Part shown: piece after piece, positions 1 through 7,564 of the stretch
How positions within the stretch are numbered: position 1 is the stretch's first letter
Layout of the letters: every line of letters starts with the position of its first letter
The notes under the pieces: model-generated
The model's database searches: none
Told to the model about the DNA's origin: nothing
What the model saw: only the letters and a program-made list of their open reading frames with translations
Assembly: GCF_023715525.1 (NCBI RefSeq)
Contig: NZ_JAMBOG010000004.1
Coordinates: 1-64,000, forward strand
Reading direction: 5' to 3'
Source: Kocuria rosea
Lineage (GTDB): Bacteria > Actinomycetota > Actinomycetes > Actinomycetales > Micrococcaceae
DNA length: 64,000 bases
Made by a program: the position numbers and the translations under genes

Positions 1-120
1 CCGCGACCACGACCGCGACTGGGACAAGGACCGCGACCACGACCGCGACTGGGACAAGGACCGCGACCACGACCGCGACTGGGACAAGGACCGCGACCAC
101 GACCGCGACTGGGACAAGGA
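1..120 (+). repeat. Four perfect 30-bp tandem repeats inside the wall-protein gene
   Basis: The 30-base unit occurs four times without a mismatch and may continue before the window. It encodes 10 residues per copy in the coding frame, so copy-number change would alter protein length without a frameshift. Confidence 0.95.
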
Positions 121-703
121 CCGCGACAAGGACTGCGAGTGGGTGCCGAACCCGGACAAGGGCCACGACTGGGGCTCCGACTGGGGCTCCGACAAGGGCC
201 ACGACTGGGGCTCCGACAAGGGCCACGACTGGGGCTCCGACAAGGGCCACGACTGGGGCTCCGACAAGGGCCACGACTGGGGCTCCGACAAGGGCCACGA
301 CAAGGGCCACGACTGGGGCCACGACTGGGGCTCCGAGGACTGCGAGGATGAAGCTCCCGTAGAGGAGCAGCCCACCGAGGAGCAGCCCACCGAGGAGCAG
401 CCCACCGAGGAGCAGCCCACCGAGGAGCAGCCCGTGGCGGAGCAGCCCGTGGCAGAGCAGCCCGTGGCAGAGCAGCCCGTGGCAGAGGTGCCGGATGGAG
501 CCGGTGTCGTTGCGGACGTGGAGTCGGAGGTCCTGCCTGCGAGCACGGACACCTTCGTGGAGTCCGCACCGGAAGTGGTGAGCGATGAGGAGTCCTTCGA
601 CGTGCTGGCTGACACCGGCGTCGGCTCCGGGGCGCTGATCGCCGCCGGACTGGGCGTCGTGCTGCTCGGCCTTGGCGTGGCACTGCGGCGCAAGTGGGCC
701 TGA
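1..703 (+). CDS. Repeat-rich cell-wall-anchored surface protein with LADTG sorting signal (5' partial)
   Basis: The reading frame is open from the window edge, so the N-terminus and signal peptide are missing; 233 residues are visible. They run in blocks: four identical 10-residue Asp/Arg/His/Trp units (RDHDRDWDKD), then about six 8-residue units (DKGHDWGS), then 5-residue Glu/Gln/Pro units (EEQPT, then VAEQP). The end is a textbook sorting signal: LADTG (bases 605-619), a hydrophobic stretch and RRKWA. LAxTG is the motif preferred by class E sortases, and such a sortase is the next gene. The acidic Trp/His/Asp repeats may bind cations or act as a stalk; that is inference. A strong hairpin follows the stop. 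The anchor is certain; the function is unknown. Confidence 0.85.
   Translation, partial: RDHDRDWDKDRDHDRDWDKDRDHDRDWDKDRDHDRDWDKDRDKDCEWVPNPDKGHDWGSDWGSDKGHDWGSDKGHDWGSDKGHDWGSDKGHDWGSDKGHDKGHDWGHDWGSEDCEDEAPVEEQPTEEQPTEEQPTEEQPTEEQPVAEQPVAEQPVAEQPVAEVPDGAGVVADVESEVLPASTDTFVESAPEVVSDEESFDVLADTGVGSGALIAAGLGVVLLGLGVALRRKWA
155..336 (+). repeat. 24-bp in-frame tandem repeats (DKGHDWGS units)
   Basis: A 24-base unit encoding DKGHDWGS recurs about six times with short partial units at both ends. Bases 355 to about 490 then carry 15-base units encoding EEQPT and VAEQP. Every unit is a multiple of three, so the frame is kept. Confidence 0.9.
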
Positions 704-726
704 TCCGGGTCACCAGTCCCGCTGCC

Positions 727-775
727 TGATCGGGGGATGACCCCGGGTCCATGACCCGGGGTCATCCCCCGATCA
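727..775 (+). terminator. Strong hairpin after the wall-protein gene
   Basis: A perfect 23-bp stem (727-749 with 753-775) has a 3-base loop and starts 23 bases after the stop. There is no T-tract, as is usual in very GC-rich actinobacteria. It separates the surface protein from the sortase, so the two are probably not simply co-transcribed. Confidence 0.8.
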
Positions 776-847
776 CCGTCTCGTCGAGACGTCCGCCGGC
801 AACGACCCCGAACCGACCAAGAATCCGACCAAGAAAGAGTGGCACTC

Positions 848-1726
848 GTGGACGTCAGGACAGTCACCGCTCCCCACCCCGCGGAGCCGACCGGACCGGC
901 CACGACGGGTGGACGCGACGCAGTGCGTCGGGCCGCGCGGACAGCGGGTGAGCTCCTGATCACCGTCGGCCTGGTGCTGGTGCTGTTCGTGGTGTGGCAG
1001 CTGTGGTGGACCAATCTCGATGCCTCCGAGACCCACGGCCAGGCGGTGACGCGAATGGCCGACGAGTTCGGCGGACCCACCGCTCCAAATCTGGAGGCGC
1101 CCGTGTGGACACGACCTGACGACCCCCCCGGGGGCAACGCCGTGGGCGGGTCCGGTGACGCCACCTCCTCCGCGGGGCGCCGGATGGACGACGGCGAGGT
1201 CGGGACGCCTCCGGTGGCAGCCCCGCCCGGCTACGGGGAAGCCCTCGGCATCGTCTACGTGCCGCGGTTCGGGGCGGACTACGCGCGCCCGGTGATGCAG
1301 GGCACCGGGCGAGACGTTCTGGACACCCTGGGACTCGGGCACTACCCGTCCACGGCGATGCCCGGGCAGGTCGGCAACTTCGCCCTCGCCGGGCACCGGC
1401 AGACGAACGGGAAGGTGCTCGATCTCGTCCACACCCTGGTGCCGGGCGACCGGATCCACGTACGGACGGCCCAGGGCTACTACACCTATGTCTTTCGTGA
1501 CAGCGAGATCGTGCTGCCGACGGAGACCAGGGTGCTCGCGCCCGTGCCATCGGACCCGGCGGCACGACCCACCGAGAGAGTGCTCACGCTGACCACCTGC
1601 CACCCGCGCTACGGAAGCACCGAGCGCTTCATCGCGTACGCCGTCCTGGAGTCCTGGAGACCGACCGCGGCGGGCCCGCCCGCGGAGATCGCCGCGACGG
1701 TCGCCGACGAGACCGAAGGGAGGTGA
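848..1726 (+). CDS. Class E sortase
   Basis: Membrane-anchored cysteine transpeptidase that joins LAxTG-type proteins to the cell wall. An N-terminal membrane segment (about residues 37-54) is followed by a Pro/Gly-rich linker and a sortase fold. The catalytic residues are visible: His183 in LAGHRQ, Cys251 in TLTTCHPRYG and Arg260 in STERF. The GTG at 848 is preferred because an AAAGAG stretch lies about 8 bases upstream; the in-frame GTG at 839 overlaps that stretch. Length (292 aa) is normal. The neighbouring upstream protein ends in LADTG and is the obvious substrate. A small membrane protein begins four bases after the stop. Confidence 0.92.
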   Translation: MDVRTVTAPHPAEPTGPATTGGRDAVRRAARTAGELLITVGLVLVLFVVWQLWWTNLDASETHGQAVTRMADEFGGPTAPNLEAPVWTRPDDPPGGNAVGGSGDATSSAGRRMDDGEVGTPPVAAPPGYGEALGIVYVPRFGADYARPVMQGTGRDVLDTLGLGHYPSTAMPGQVGNFALAGHRQTNGKVLDLVHTLVPGDRIHVRTAQGYYTYVFRDSEIVLPTETRVLAPVPSDPAARPTERVLTLTTCHPRYGSTERFIAYAVLESWRPTAAGPPAEIAATVADETEGR

Positions 1727-1730
1727 GCCG

Positions 1731-1895
1731 ATGTACGGATGGATCTTCTCCCGGCTGCCCGGCCCGCTGTGGGTGCGCGTCCTCCTCGCCGCCGCGATGA
1801 TCGTCGTGGCGGTGGCGGCGCTCATGGAGATCGTCTTCCCCTGGGCAGCTCAGTTCTCCCCGCTGACCAGCGGGGTGACCCTGGCGCGGGAGTGA
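1731..1895 (+). CDS. Small single-pass membrane protein downstream of sortase
   Basis: A 54-residue ORF (starting MYGWIFSRLPGP) begins four bases after the sortase stop, whose GGGAGG forms its ribosome binding site. A hydrophobic helix (about residues 15-36) is followed by a short polar tail. From memory, small proteins of this kind often follow actinobacterial class E sortase genes; their role is unknown. Co-translation with the sortase suggests a helper or simply a linked membrane protein. It is real by spacing, composition and the hairpin that follows it. Confidence 0.75.
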   Translation: MYGWIFSRLPGPLWVRVLLAAAMIVVAVAALMEIVFPWAAQFSPLTSGVTLARE

Positions 1896-1913
1896 CCGCC
1901 CGCTCAGCCGCGG

Positions 1914-1943
1914 CCGGGGCACCCGCCGCGGCAGGTGCCCCGG
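1914..1943. terminator. Bidirectional hairpin between convergent sortase and transglutaminase units
   Basis: A 10-bp perfect stem (1914-1923 with 1934-1943) and 10-base loop lie between the plus-strand sortase unit (stop at 1895) and the minus-strand transglutaminase gene (stop at 1966). Confidence 0.65.
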
Positions 1944-1965
1944 TCTGTCGGGCAACGCCGCGGCG

Positions 1966-2820
1966 TCAGGCGGTCTGGGTGACCTCGACGCGCACCTGCA
2001 GCCCCGAGGTCCCGCCCCCGCCGGTGACCATGCCCTTGAGCGGGGTGACGTCGGAGTAGTCCCGGCCGCGGGCCACGGTGACGTGGAAGTCGGTGAGCCG
2101 GGTGTGGTTGGTCGGGTCGTAGGCGTACCAGCGGTCGTTCCACCACTCGACCCAGGCGTGGGACTCCCCCGGCACCGTCCGGCCGATGCCGGCCTCGTAG
2201 TCGGGGTGCAGGTAGCCGGAGACGTACCGGGCGGGGATGCCGATGTGGCGCATCATGCCGATGGCGACGTGCGCGAGGTCCTGGCACACGCCCTTGGCCT
2301 CCCGCCAGGCGGCCTCCGCGTCCGTGTGCACGCCGGTGACCCCGGGCACGTACTGCATGTGGGTGGCGATGCCCTCGAAGATCGCGCGCGCGGCGTCGGC
2401 GGGGTTCGCCGCCGCCGCCCGCAGCTCCTCCGCCACCCCTTCCAGCTCGGGGCCGATCCGCGTCAGCGGGGTCTGGGCCCCGTAGTCGGAGACCGCGTCC
2501 TGGAGCTCGGGGGTGGCCAGCTCCTCCCAGCTCAGCCCGTCGGCGGCCTCGTCGCCGGCGGCGCGGTGGACCTCCACGGTGGCCGTCGAGCGGATCTCGA
2601 GGTGCCGGTGCCGGCCCTGGATGTCAAAGGCGGCGACCCGGGTGCCCCAGTAGTCCCGGTAGTTGCTGACCGTGGCGGTGCCGGGGCTCAGCGTCAGCTC
2701 GGCCTCGAGCACCACCTGCTCGTCGTCGGAGATCGGCGTCATCCGGGCCTCGTTGTAGGACTTGGAGACGCTGTCGTTGTAGTCGTAGCGGGTCACGTGG
2801 TCGATCTTGAGCCGGGTCAC
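1966..2820 (-). CDS. Transglutaminase-like family protein
   Basis: A 284-residue papain-fold protein of the bacterial transglutaminase-like type (N-terminal beta domain plus transglutaminase core). The triad is visible: Cys179 in GVCQDLAH, His221 in ESHAWVEW and Asp235 in YDPTN. The GTG start at 2820 has a GGAGGGA site and overlaps the stop of the alpha-E gene as GTGA, so the genes are translationally coupled. It is the last gene of a three-gene operon (ATP-grasp, alpha-E, transglutaminase) that recurs widely in bacteria and is predicted to make or cut an unidentified peptide-like bond. It is probably cytoplasmic, since no signal peptide is seen. Substrate unknown. Confidence 0.88.
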   Translation of the reverse strand: MTRLKIDHVTRYDYNDSVSKSYNEARMTPISDDEQVVLEAELTLSPGTATVSNYRDYWGTRVAAFDIQGRHRHLEIRSTATVEVHRAAGDEAADGLSWEELATPELQDAVSDYGAQTPLTRIGPELEGVAEELRAAAANPADAARAIFEGIATHMQYVPGVTGVHTDAEAAWREAKGVCQDLAHVAIGMMRHIGIPARYVSGYLHPDYEAGIGRTVPGESHAWVEWWNDRWYAYDPTNHTRLTDFHVTVARGRDYSDVTPLKGMVTGGGGTSGLQVRVEVTQTA

Positions 2821-3743
2821 AGGATCCCTCCGAACCAGGACGCCTCGACGGCGTGCGAGAAGTACTTGGCGCCCACGGCCTCGGAGGCCCGCGCGCAGGC
2901 GGCCTGGACGTTGTTGAGGTGCTCGGGCAGCACGGCGATGAGGTCCTCCGCGTGGTGGAACTCCAGGGCGGTGCGCGCCTCGCCGATGATCCGGCGGGCG
3001 TCGTTCTTGAACCCGACCCGCTGGATGCCGGGCTCCAGCTGGACGAGGACCTCCTCGGCGGTGGTGAGGCTGTGCAGGATCGAGCCCGGGAAGAGCCGGT
3101 CCAGGAGCAGGAACTCGGTGGCGGACTCGTCGTTGAACGTGCCGTAGCGGGTGCGCAGGAACGCCTCGTAGGCGCCGGCGCAGTGCAGGATCGACACCCA
3201 GGACATCCCCGAGGTGGACGTGGAGCGGGTCCACAGCAGCCGGGAGGTCATGTCCGCGCGCTCGATGGCAGCACCCAGGGACAGGAACATCCAGGACTCG
3301 TCGCGGGACATGGTCATCTGCACCTGCCCGCGCACCGTGGCCATCCGCTCGACGGTCCAGTGGCAGACGCGGAAGGTGCCCACCACGTCGCGGCGGTGCT
3401 GGCCGAGTCCGTAGAAGGTGGAGTTCAGCGCCTCCCACATGGGCGAGGACATGCTCTCCCGGGCGCGGCGGGCGTTCTCGCGGGCGGCGTGGAGCGCGCC
3501 CGAGATGGAGGTCAGGCAGTCCCGGTTCCACGCCAGCTCGTGGATCATCGACTTGACGCTGTAGACCCCGTCGGTCGGGGTCACGCCCATGACCTCCATG
3601 ATCCGCCGGACCTCGGTCTCCTGCTGGCCCGGGGGCAGCTGGGTGATGCGCTCCAGGTGGACGTCGAGGATGCGGGCCACGCCGTCGGCGCGCTCGACGT
3701 AGCGGCCGATCCAGAACAGCGACTCGGCGATGCGGCTCAGCAC
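2817..3743 (-). CDS. Alpha-E domain-containing protein
   Basis: A 308-residue, mostly alpha-helical protein of the alpha-E family (DUF403). The N-terminus (LSRIAESLFWIGRYVERAD) is the family hallmark. The GTG start at 3743 lies 6-7 bases after GGAAGGAG and overlaps the ATP-grasp stop. The family always travels with circularly permuted ATP-grasp and transglutaminase partners, as here. Its activity is unknown; a scaffold or carrier role in the ATP-grasp reaction is a guess. Confidence 0.9.
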   Translation of the reverse strand: MLSRIAESLFWIGRYVERADGVARILDVHLERITQLPPGQQETEVRRIMEVMGVTPTDGVYSVKSMIHELAWNRDCLTSISGALHAARENARRARESMSSPMWEALNSTFYGLGQHRRDVVGTFRVCHWTVERMATVRGQVQMTMSRDESWMFLSLGAAIERADMTSRLLWTRSTSTSGMSWVSILHCAGAYEAFLRTRYGTFNDESATEFLLLDRLFPGSILHSLTTAEEVLVQLEPGIQRVGFKNDARRIIGEARTALEFHHAEDLIAVLPEHLNNVQAACARASEAVGAKYFSHAVEASWFGGIL

Positions 3744-5347
3744 GACGGCTCCTTCCCGGCGGCCGGGCGACCGGCCTGTTGCTGCTGCTGCTGCACCTGG
3801 CCGCCGTCGCCCTCGTCCTGCCACGAGGCCGAGACGGGCCAGGTGTGCACGGTGTCGTCGACGTCCGCGTGCCGGGCCAGGCCCGGGTCCAGGTCCTGGT
3901 TCTGCGGCCGGCCGAGCACCCAGGTGTCCTTGGACCCCCCGCCCTGGGACGAGTTGACGATGAGCGAGCCCTTCTTCATGGCCACGCGGGTGAGCCCGCC
4001 CGGCAGCACGTAGATGTCGTCGCCGCTGTTGACGGCGAACGGGCGCAGGTCGACGTGCCGGGGGCTGAACTCCCCGTCGGCGAACGTCGGCACGGTCGAC
4101 AGCTGCAGCACCGGCTGGGCGATCCACCCGCGGGGGTCGGCGAGCACCTTGGCGCGCAGCTCCTCCAGCTCGGCCTCCGTGGCGTGGGGGCCGATCACCA
4201 GGCCCTTGCCGCCGGAGCCGTCCACCGGCTTGACCACGAGCTCGTCGAGGTGGTCCAGGACGTACGCGCGGGCGTCGTCCTCCTCCAGCCGGTAGGTGTC
4301 CACGTTGGGCAGGACCGGTTCCTCGTCCAGGTAGTAGCGGATGAGGTCCGGCACGTAGGAGTACGTGAGCTTGTCGTCGGCCACGCCGTTGCCGATCGCG
4401 TTGGCGATCGTCACGTTGCCGACCCGGGCCGCGTTGACGAGCCCGGAGCAGCCGAGCACGGAGTCGGAGCGGAAGTGCAGGGGGTCCACGAACTCGTCGT
4501 CGATCCGCTTGTAGATCACGTCCACCCGCTGCTCGCCGGCGGTGGTGCGCATGTACACCTTGTCCCCGCGGACCACGAGATCCCGGCCCTCGACGAGGCG
4601 CACGCCCATCAGCCCGGCCAGCAGCGTGTGCTCGAAGTAGGCGGAGTTGAACACGCCCGGGGTCAGCACCACGACCGTGGGGTCCTCGGCGGCCTCCGGC
4701 GCGGTGGCGCGCAGCGCCCGGTAGAGGTGGCGGGGATAGGCCTCCACCGCCCGGATGGACTGGGACATGAACGCCTCGGGCAGTCCCTTGGCCATGGCGC
4801 GGCGGTTCTCGATGACGTAGGACACGCCCGAGGGGACGCGCACGTTGTCCTCGAGGACGCGGAAGACGCCCTGCTGGTCGCGGATCACGTCGATCCCGGC
4901 CACGTGGATGCGCACCCCGCCGGCGGGGTGGAAGCCCCACACCGCGCGGTGGAAGTGCGCCGACGACGTGATCAGCGAGCGCGGCACGATCCCGTCGGCC
5001 ACGACGCGCTGCTCGCCGTAGACGTCGTCGAGGAAGCACTCGAGGGCGCGGACCCGCTGCTTCACGCCGCGCTCGATGATGTCCCACTCCTCGGCCGTGA
5101 TCACGCGCGGGACGAGGTCCAGGGGGAACGGGCGCTCCTCCCCGGCGAAGTCGAAGGTCACGCCCCGGTCGAGGAAGGACCGGGCCATGGAGTCCGCGCG
5201 GGCGTTGACGTCGCTGAGCGAGAGGGCGTCCAGGACCTCCCCGATCTGCTCGTACCCGGGCCGCGTGCCCCGCTCCTCGGTGAACATCTCGTCGTAGGCC
5301 GCCGCTGTGGCCATGTCGGCGGCGTAGTTCTCGAACAGGTCGGACAT
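3737..5347 (-). CDS. Circularly permuted ATP-grasp protein (CP_ATPgrasp_2)
   Basis: First gene of the ATP-grasp / alpha-E / transglutaminase operon; 536 residues from the ATG at 5347 (MSDLFENYAADM). ATP-grasp enzymes activate a carboxylate as acyl phosphate and join it to an amine or thiol. Family motifs include the N-terminal LDRGVTFDFAG region, RIHVAGIDVI, VVVLTPGVFNSAYFEH and the Gly-rich KPVDGSGGKGL segment. The C-terminus has a short Gln run before its end. The frame is open further upstream to 5437, but that part (TQSGYSGETRT) is unlike the family, so 5347 is preferred; a GTG at 5359 is also possible. The product is not known for any close relative. Confidence 0.88.
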   Translation of the reverse strand: MSDLFENYAADMATAAAYDEMFTEERGTRPGYEQIGEVLDALSLSDVNARADSMARSFLDRGVTFDFAGEERPFPLDLVPRVITAEEWDIIERGVKQRVRALECFLDDVYGEQRVVADGIVPRSLITSSAHFHRAVWGFHPAGGVRIHVAGIDVIRDQQGVFRVLEDNVRVPSGVSYVIENRRAMAKGLPEAFMSQSIRAVEAYPRHLYRALRATAPEAAEDPTVVVLTPGVFNSAYFEHTLLAGLMGVRLVEGRDLVVRGDKVYMRTTAGEQRVDVIYKRIDDEFVDPLHFRSDSVLGCSGLVNAARVGNVTIANAIGNGVADDKLTYSYVPDLIRYYLDEEPVLPNVDTYRLEEDDARAYVLDHLDELVVKPVDGSGGKGLVIGPHATEAELEELRAKVLADPRGWIAQPVLQLSTVPTFADGEFSPRHVDLRPFAVNSGDDIYVLPGGLTRVAMKKGSLIVNSSQGGGSKDTWVLGRPQNQDLDPGLARHADVDDTVHTWPVSASWQDEGDGGQVQQQQQQAGRPAAGKEPSC

Positions 5348-5551
5348 CTGGGGGGTCACGCCCCTTTCCGGGTTCTCGCTGGCTGTACGGGGAGTATGGA
5401 CGGTCCGTGTTTCGCCGCTGTAACCCGATTGTGTCACGCGCCATGGGCCCGGGCCGGGCAGGACGTGCCCCTACGATGGGATGACGTGCCCGCGCCCGCG
5501 GGCGCGTTCCCCCGCCCGTCCCTGCCGCTCGTTCCCACGGAGGACCTCGTC

Positions 5552-5638
5552 TTGCGCACCGACCACGCCCGCGCCCGGGCGACCGACCGGACCGCCGACC
5601 TGCCCCGGGGCGGGTCCCTGCTCCGCCCGGTGCGATGA
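5552..5638 (+). CDS. Possible 28-residue leader ORF coupled to the GT2 gene
   Basis: A TTG codon at 5552 follows a clear GGAGG (5539-5543) by 8 bases. The frame runs 28 codons and stops in the ATGA overlap with the glycosyltransferase at 5635. That glycosyltransferase has no ribosome binding site of its own, so translation of this Arg-rich peptide could deliver ribosomes to it. The peptide resembles nothing I know. It could also be chance. Confidence 0.35.
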   Translation: MRTDHARARATDRTADLPRGGSLLRPVR

Positions 5639-6534
5639 GCGCCGGCGTCCCGCAGCGCGTCACCGTGGTCGTGGCCACCCGCAACCGGCGGGACGAGCTC
5701 GTCGCGAACCTGGGCCGGCACGAGGGTCCCGTGGTCGTCGTGGACAACGCCTCGACCGACGGCTCGGTCGAGGCCGTGCGCGCGGCGCACCCGCACGTGC
5801 AGGTGGTGGCGCTGGGGACCAACGTGGGCGCTGTGGCCCGCACGATCGGCGTGCGCCTGGCGGGCACCCCGTACGTGGCGTTCGCCGACGACGACTCGTG
5901 GTGGGCCCCCGACGCGCTGGCCCGCGCGGCCGCCGTCCTCGACGCCCACCCGCGCCTGGGCCTGATTGCCGGCGCGATCGCCGTGGGCCCCGATGAGCGC
6001 CCGGACCCGCTCAACGCCGTGCTGGCCGCGTCCCCGCTCGGCATCCCCCGGGGCTGCCCGGGCCCGGCCCTGCTGGGCTTCGTGGGCTGCGGCTCGATCG
6101 TGCGTCGGTCGGCGTTCCTGGAGGTCGGGGGCTTCGACGACGTCGTGCGCTTCCCCGGCGAGGAGGAGCGCGTGGCCCTGGACCTCTTCGACGCCGGGTG
6201 GCGGCTGGCCTACGTCCCCGAGGTCCGCGCGCACCACCACCCGTCCCCGAGCCGGGAGAGCGACGACCGGCGGCAGGCGGAGCTGGTGCGCAGCCGGCTG
6301 CTGACCGCGCTGATGCGCCGGTCCTGGCCGGCCGTGGCCCGCGAGCTCGCCGGCGCGGTGCGCGGCGGCCGCCGGGGACGCCGCGGCCTGCTGGGCGCCC
6401 TCCCCCGCGTCCCCGCCGCCCTGCGCGCCCGGCGGCCGGTGTCCGCCTGCACGGAGAGCGCGCTCGCCCTGCTGCACGGCGACGCCCCCGCGACCCCTCA
6501 CCCCGACCCCGTCCTCCCGGAGGAGACCCCGTGA
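5635..6534 (+). CDS. Family 2 glycosyltransferase
   Basis: A 299-residue GT-A enzyme with the family 2 core: VTVVVATRNRRDEL at the N-terminus, VVVVDNASTDGS nucleotide-binding loop, and the FADDDSWW metal-binding Asp cluster near residue 84. A GEEERVALDL motif marks the acceptor side. It is likely cytoplasmic, acting on a lipid-linked or wall glycan. It overlaps the next, similar GT2 gene as GTGA, so the pair is probably a tandem duplication acting in sequence. It opens the plus-strand arm of the surface-glycan locus. The ATG has no ribosome binding site; see the leader ORF. Sugar donor unknown. Confidence 0.85.
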   Translation: MSAGVPQRVTVVVATRNRRDELVANLGRHEGPVVVVDNASTDGSVEAVRAAHPHVQVVALGTNVGAVARTIGVRLAGTPYVAFADDDSWWAPDALARAAAVLDAHPRLGLIAGAIAVGPDERPDPLNAVLAASPLGIPRGCPGPALLGFVGCGSIVRRSAFLEVGGFDDVVRFPGEEERVALDLFDAGWRLAYVPEVRAHHHPSPSRESDDRRQAELVRSRLLTALMRRSWPAVARELAGAVRGGRRGRRGLLGALPRVPAALRARRPVSACTESALALLHGDAPATPHPDPVLPEETP

Positions 6535-7481
6535 CCGAGACCGTCCCCACCGCCTCGACCGAGCCCGCGCGCGATCCGCAGGCGGGCCCCGACGGCCGGG
6601 TGGCCGTCGTGATGATCACCTACAACCGCCGGGACGAGGCGCTGCTGGCGCTCTCCCGGCTGCGCGAGCTGCCGGAGCGCCCCCACGTCGTCGTCGTGGA
6701 CAACGGGTCCGCGGACGGCACCGCGGACGCGATCCGGCGGGCGCACCCGTGGGCGGAGCTCGTGGCGAGCCCCGTGAACCTGGGCGCCGTGGGCCGCAAC
6801 GTGGCGATGGATCGGGTGGGGACCCCCTACGTCGCATTCTGCGACGACGACACGTGGTGGGAGCCCGGCTCCCTGCGCCGGGCCGCCGACGCCCTCGAGG
6901 CGCACCCCCGCCTGGGGGTCGTCACGGGCAGGATCCTCGTCGAGCCCGGGGCCCGCGAGGACCCCATCAACGCCGAGCTGCTGTACTCCCCCGTCGAGGG
7001 TCCCGCGTGGCTGCCGGGCCCCGCACTCGGCAGCTTCCTCGCCGGCGCCTCCGTGGTGCGCCGGGAGGCCTTCGCCGAGGTCGGCGGGTTCAGCGAGCGG
7101 CTGTGGCTGGGCGGTGAGGAGGAGCTGCTCGCGGCGGACCTCGCCACGGCCGGGTGGGAGCTGTGCCACCTGCCCGACGTCGTGGTCCACCACCAGGCCT
7201 CCACGGTGCGCGACCCCCACCTGCGGCGCCGGCACGGGCTGCGCAACACGCTGTGGTTCATCTGGCTGCGCCGGCCCCTGCGGGCCGCGCTGCGCCGGAG
7301 CCGCGACGTCATCGGCGGCGCGCCCCGGGACCGGGTCACGGCCCTGGCCCTGCTCGACGCCCTGCGCGGCGCCCCGTGGGTGCTGCGGGAGCGCCGGCCC
7401 CTGCCGGAGCACGTCGAGCGGCGCTTCCTGGCGCTGGAGGAGTCCCAGCGCACCAGCGCCGCGCGCCGCTACGTCAGCTGA
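6531..7481 (+). CDS. Family 2 glycosyltransferase (paralogue of the preceding gene)
   Basis: A 316-residue GT2 enzyme with the same motif order as its neighbour: VVMITYNRRDEALLAL, VVVVDNGSADGT, then FCDDDTWW for metal and donor binding and GGEEELLAAD. The GTG start at 6531 overlaps the upstream stop, with GGAGGAG about 5 bases before it. Shared motifs and the PINAELLYSPVEG / PLNAVLAASPLG correspondence show that the two arose by duplication. Donor and acceptor are not evident. Confidence 0.85.
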   Translation: MTETVPTASTEPARDPQAGPDGRVAVVMITYNRRDEALLALSRLRELPERPHVVVVDNGSADGTADAIRRAHPWAELVASPVNLGAVGRNVAMDRVGTPYVAFCDDDTWWEPGSLRRAADALEAHPRLGVVTGRILVEPGAREDPINAELLYSPVEGPAWLPGPALGSFLAGASVVRREAFAEVGGFSERLWLGGEEELLAADLATAGWELCHLPDVVVHHQASTVRDPHLRRRHGLRNTLWFIWLRRPLRAALRRSRDVIGGAPRDRVTALALLDALRGAPWVLRERRPLPEHVERRFLALEESQRTSAARRYVS

Positions 7482-7564
7482 CCGGGTGGCGCGGCGCCCG
7501 CGCCCGCCCGGTCCGCCCCCGGACCGCCCACCAGGACCCGCGACCAGGACCACGGAGGCCCCTC

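Noticed and set aside
1-120. Direct repeats at the window start as a CRISPR array.
   Set aside because: The 30-base units are contiguous with no spacers and lie in an open coding frame.
2817-6044. Very long ORFs antisense to or out of frame with known genes (for example 1075 codons on the minus strand here, 619 codons at 3779-5638 plus strand, 1202 codons at 22219-25827 minus strand).
   Set aside because: High G+C removes stops from shadow frames. These ORFs have Arg/Pro/Gly-rich, motif-free translations, while the competing frames encode recognised families.
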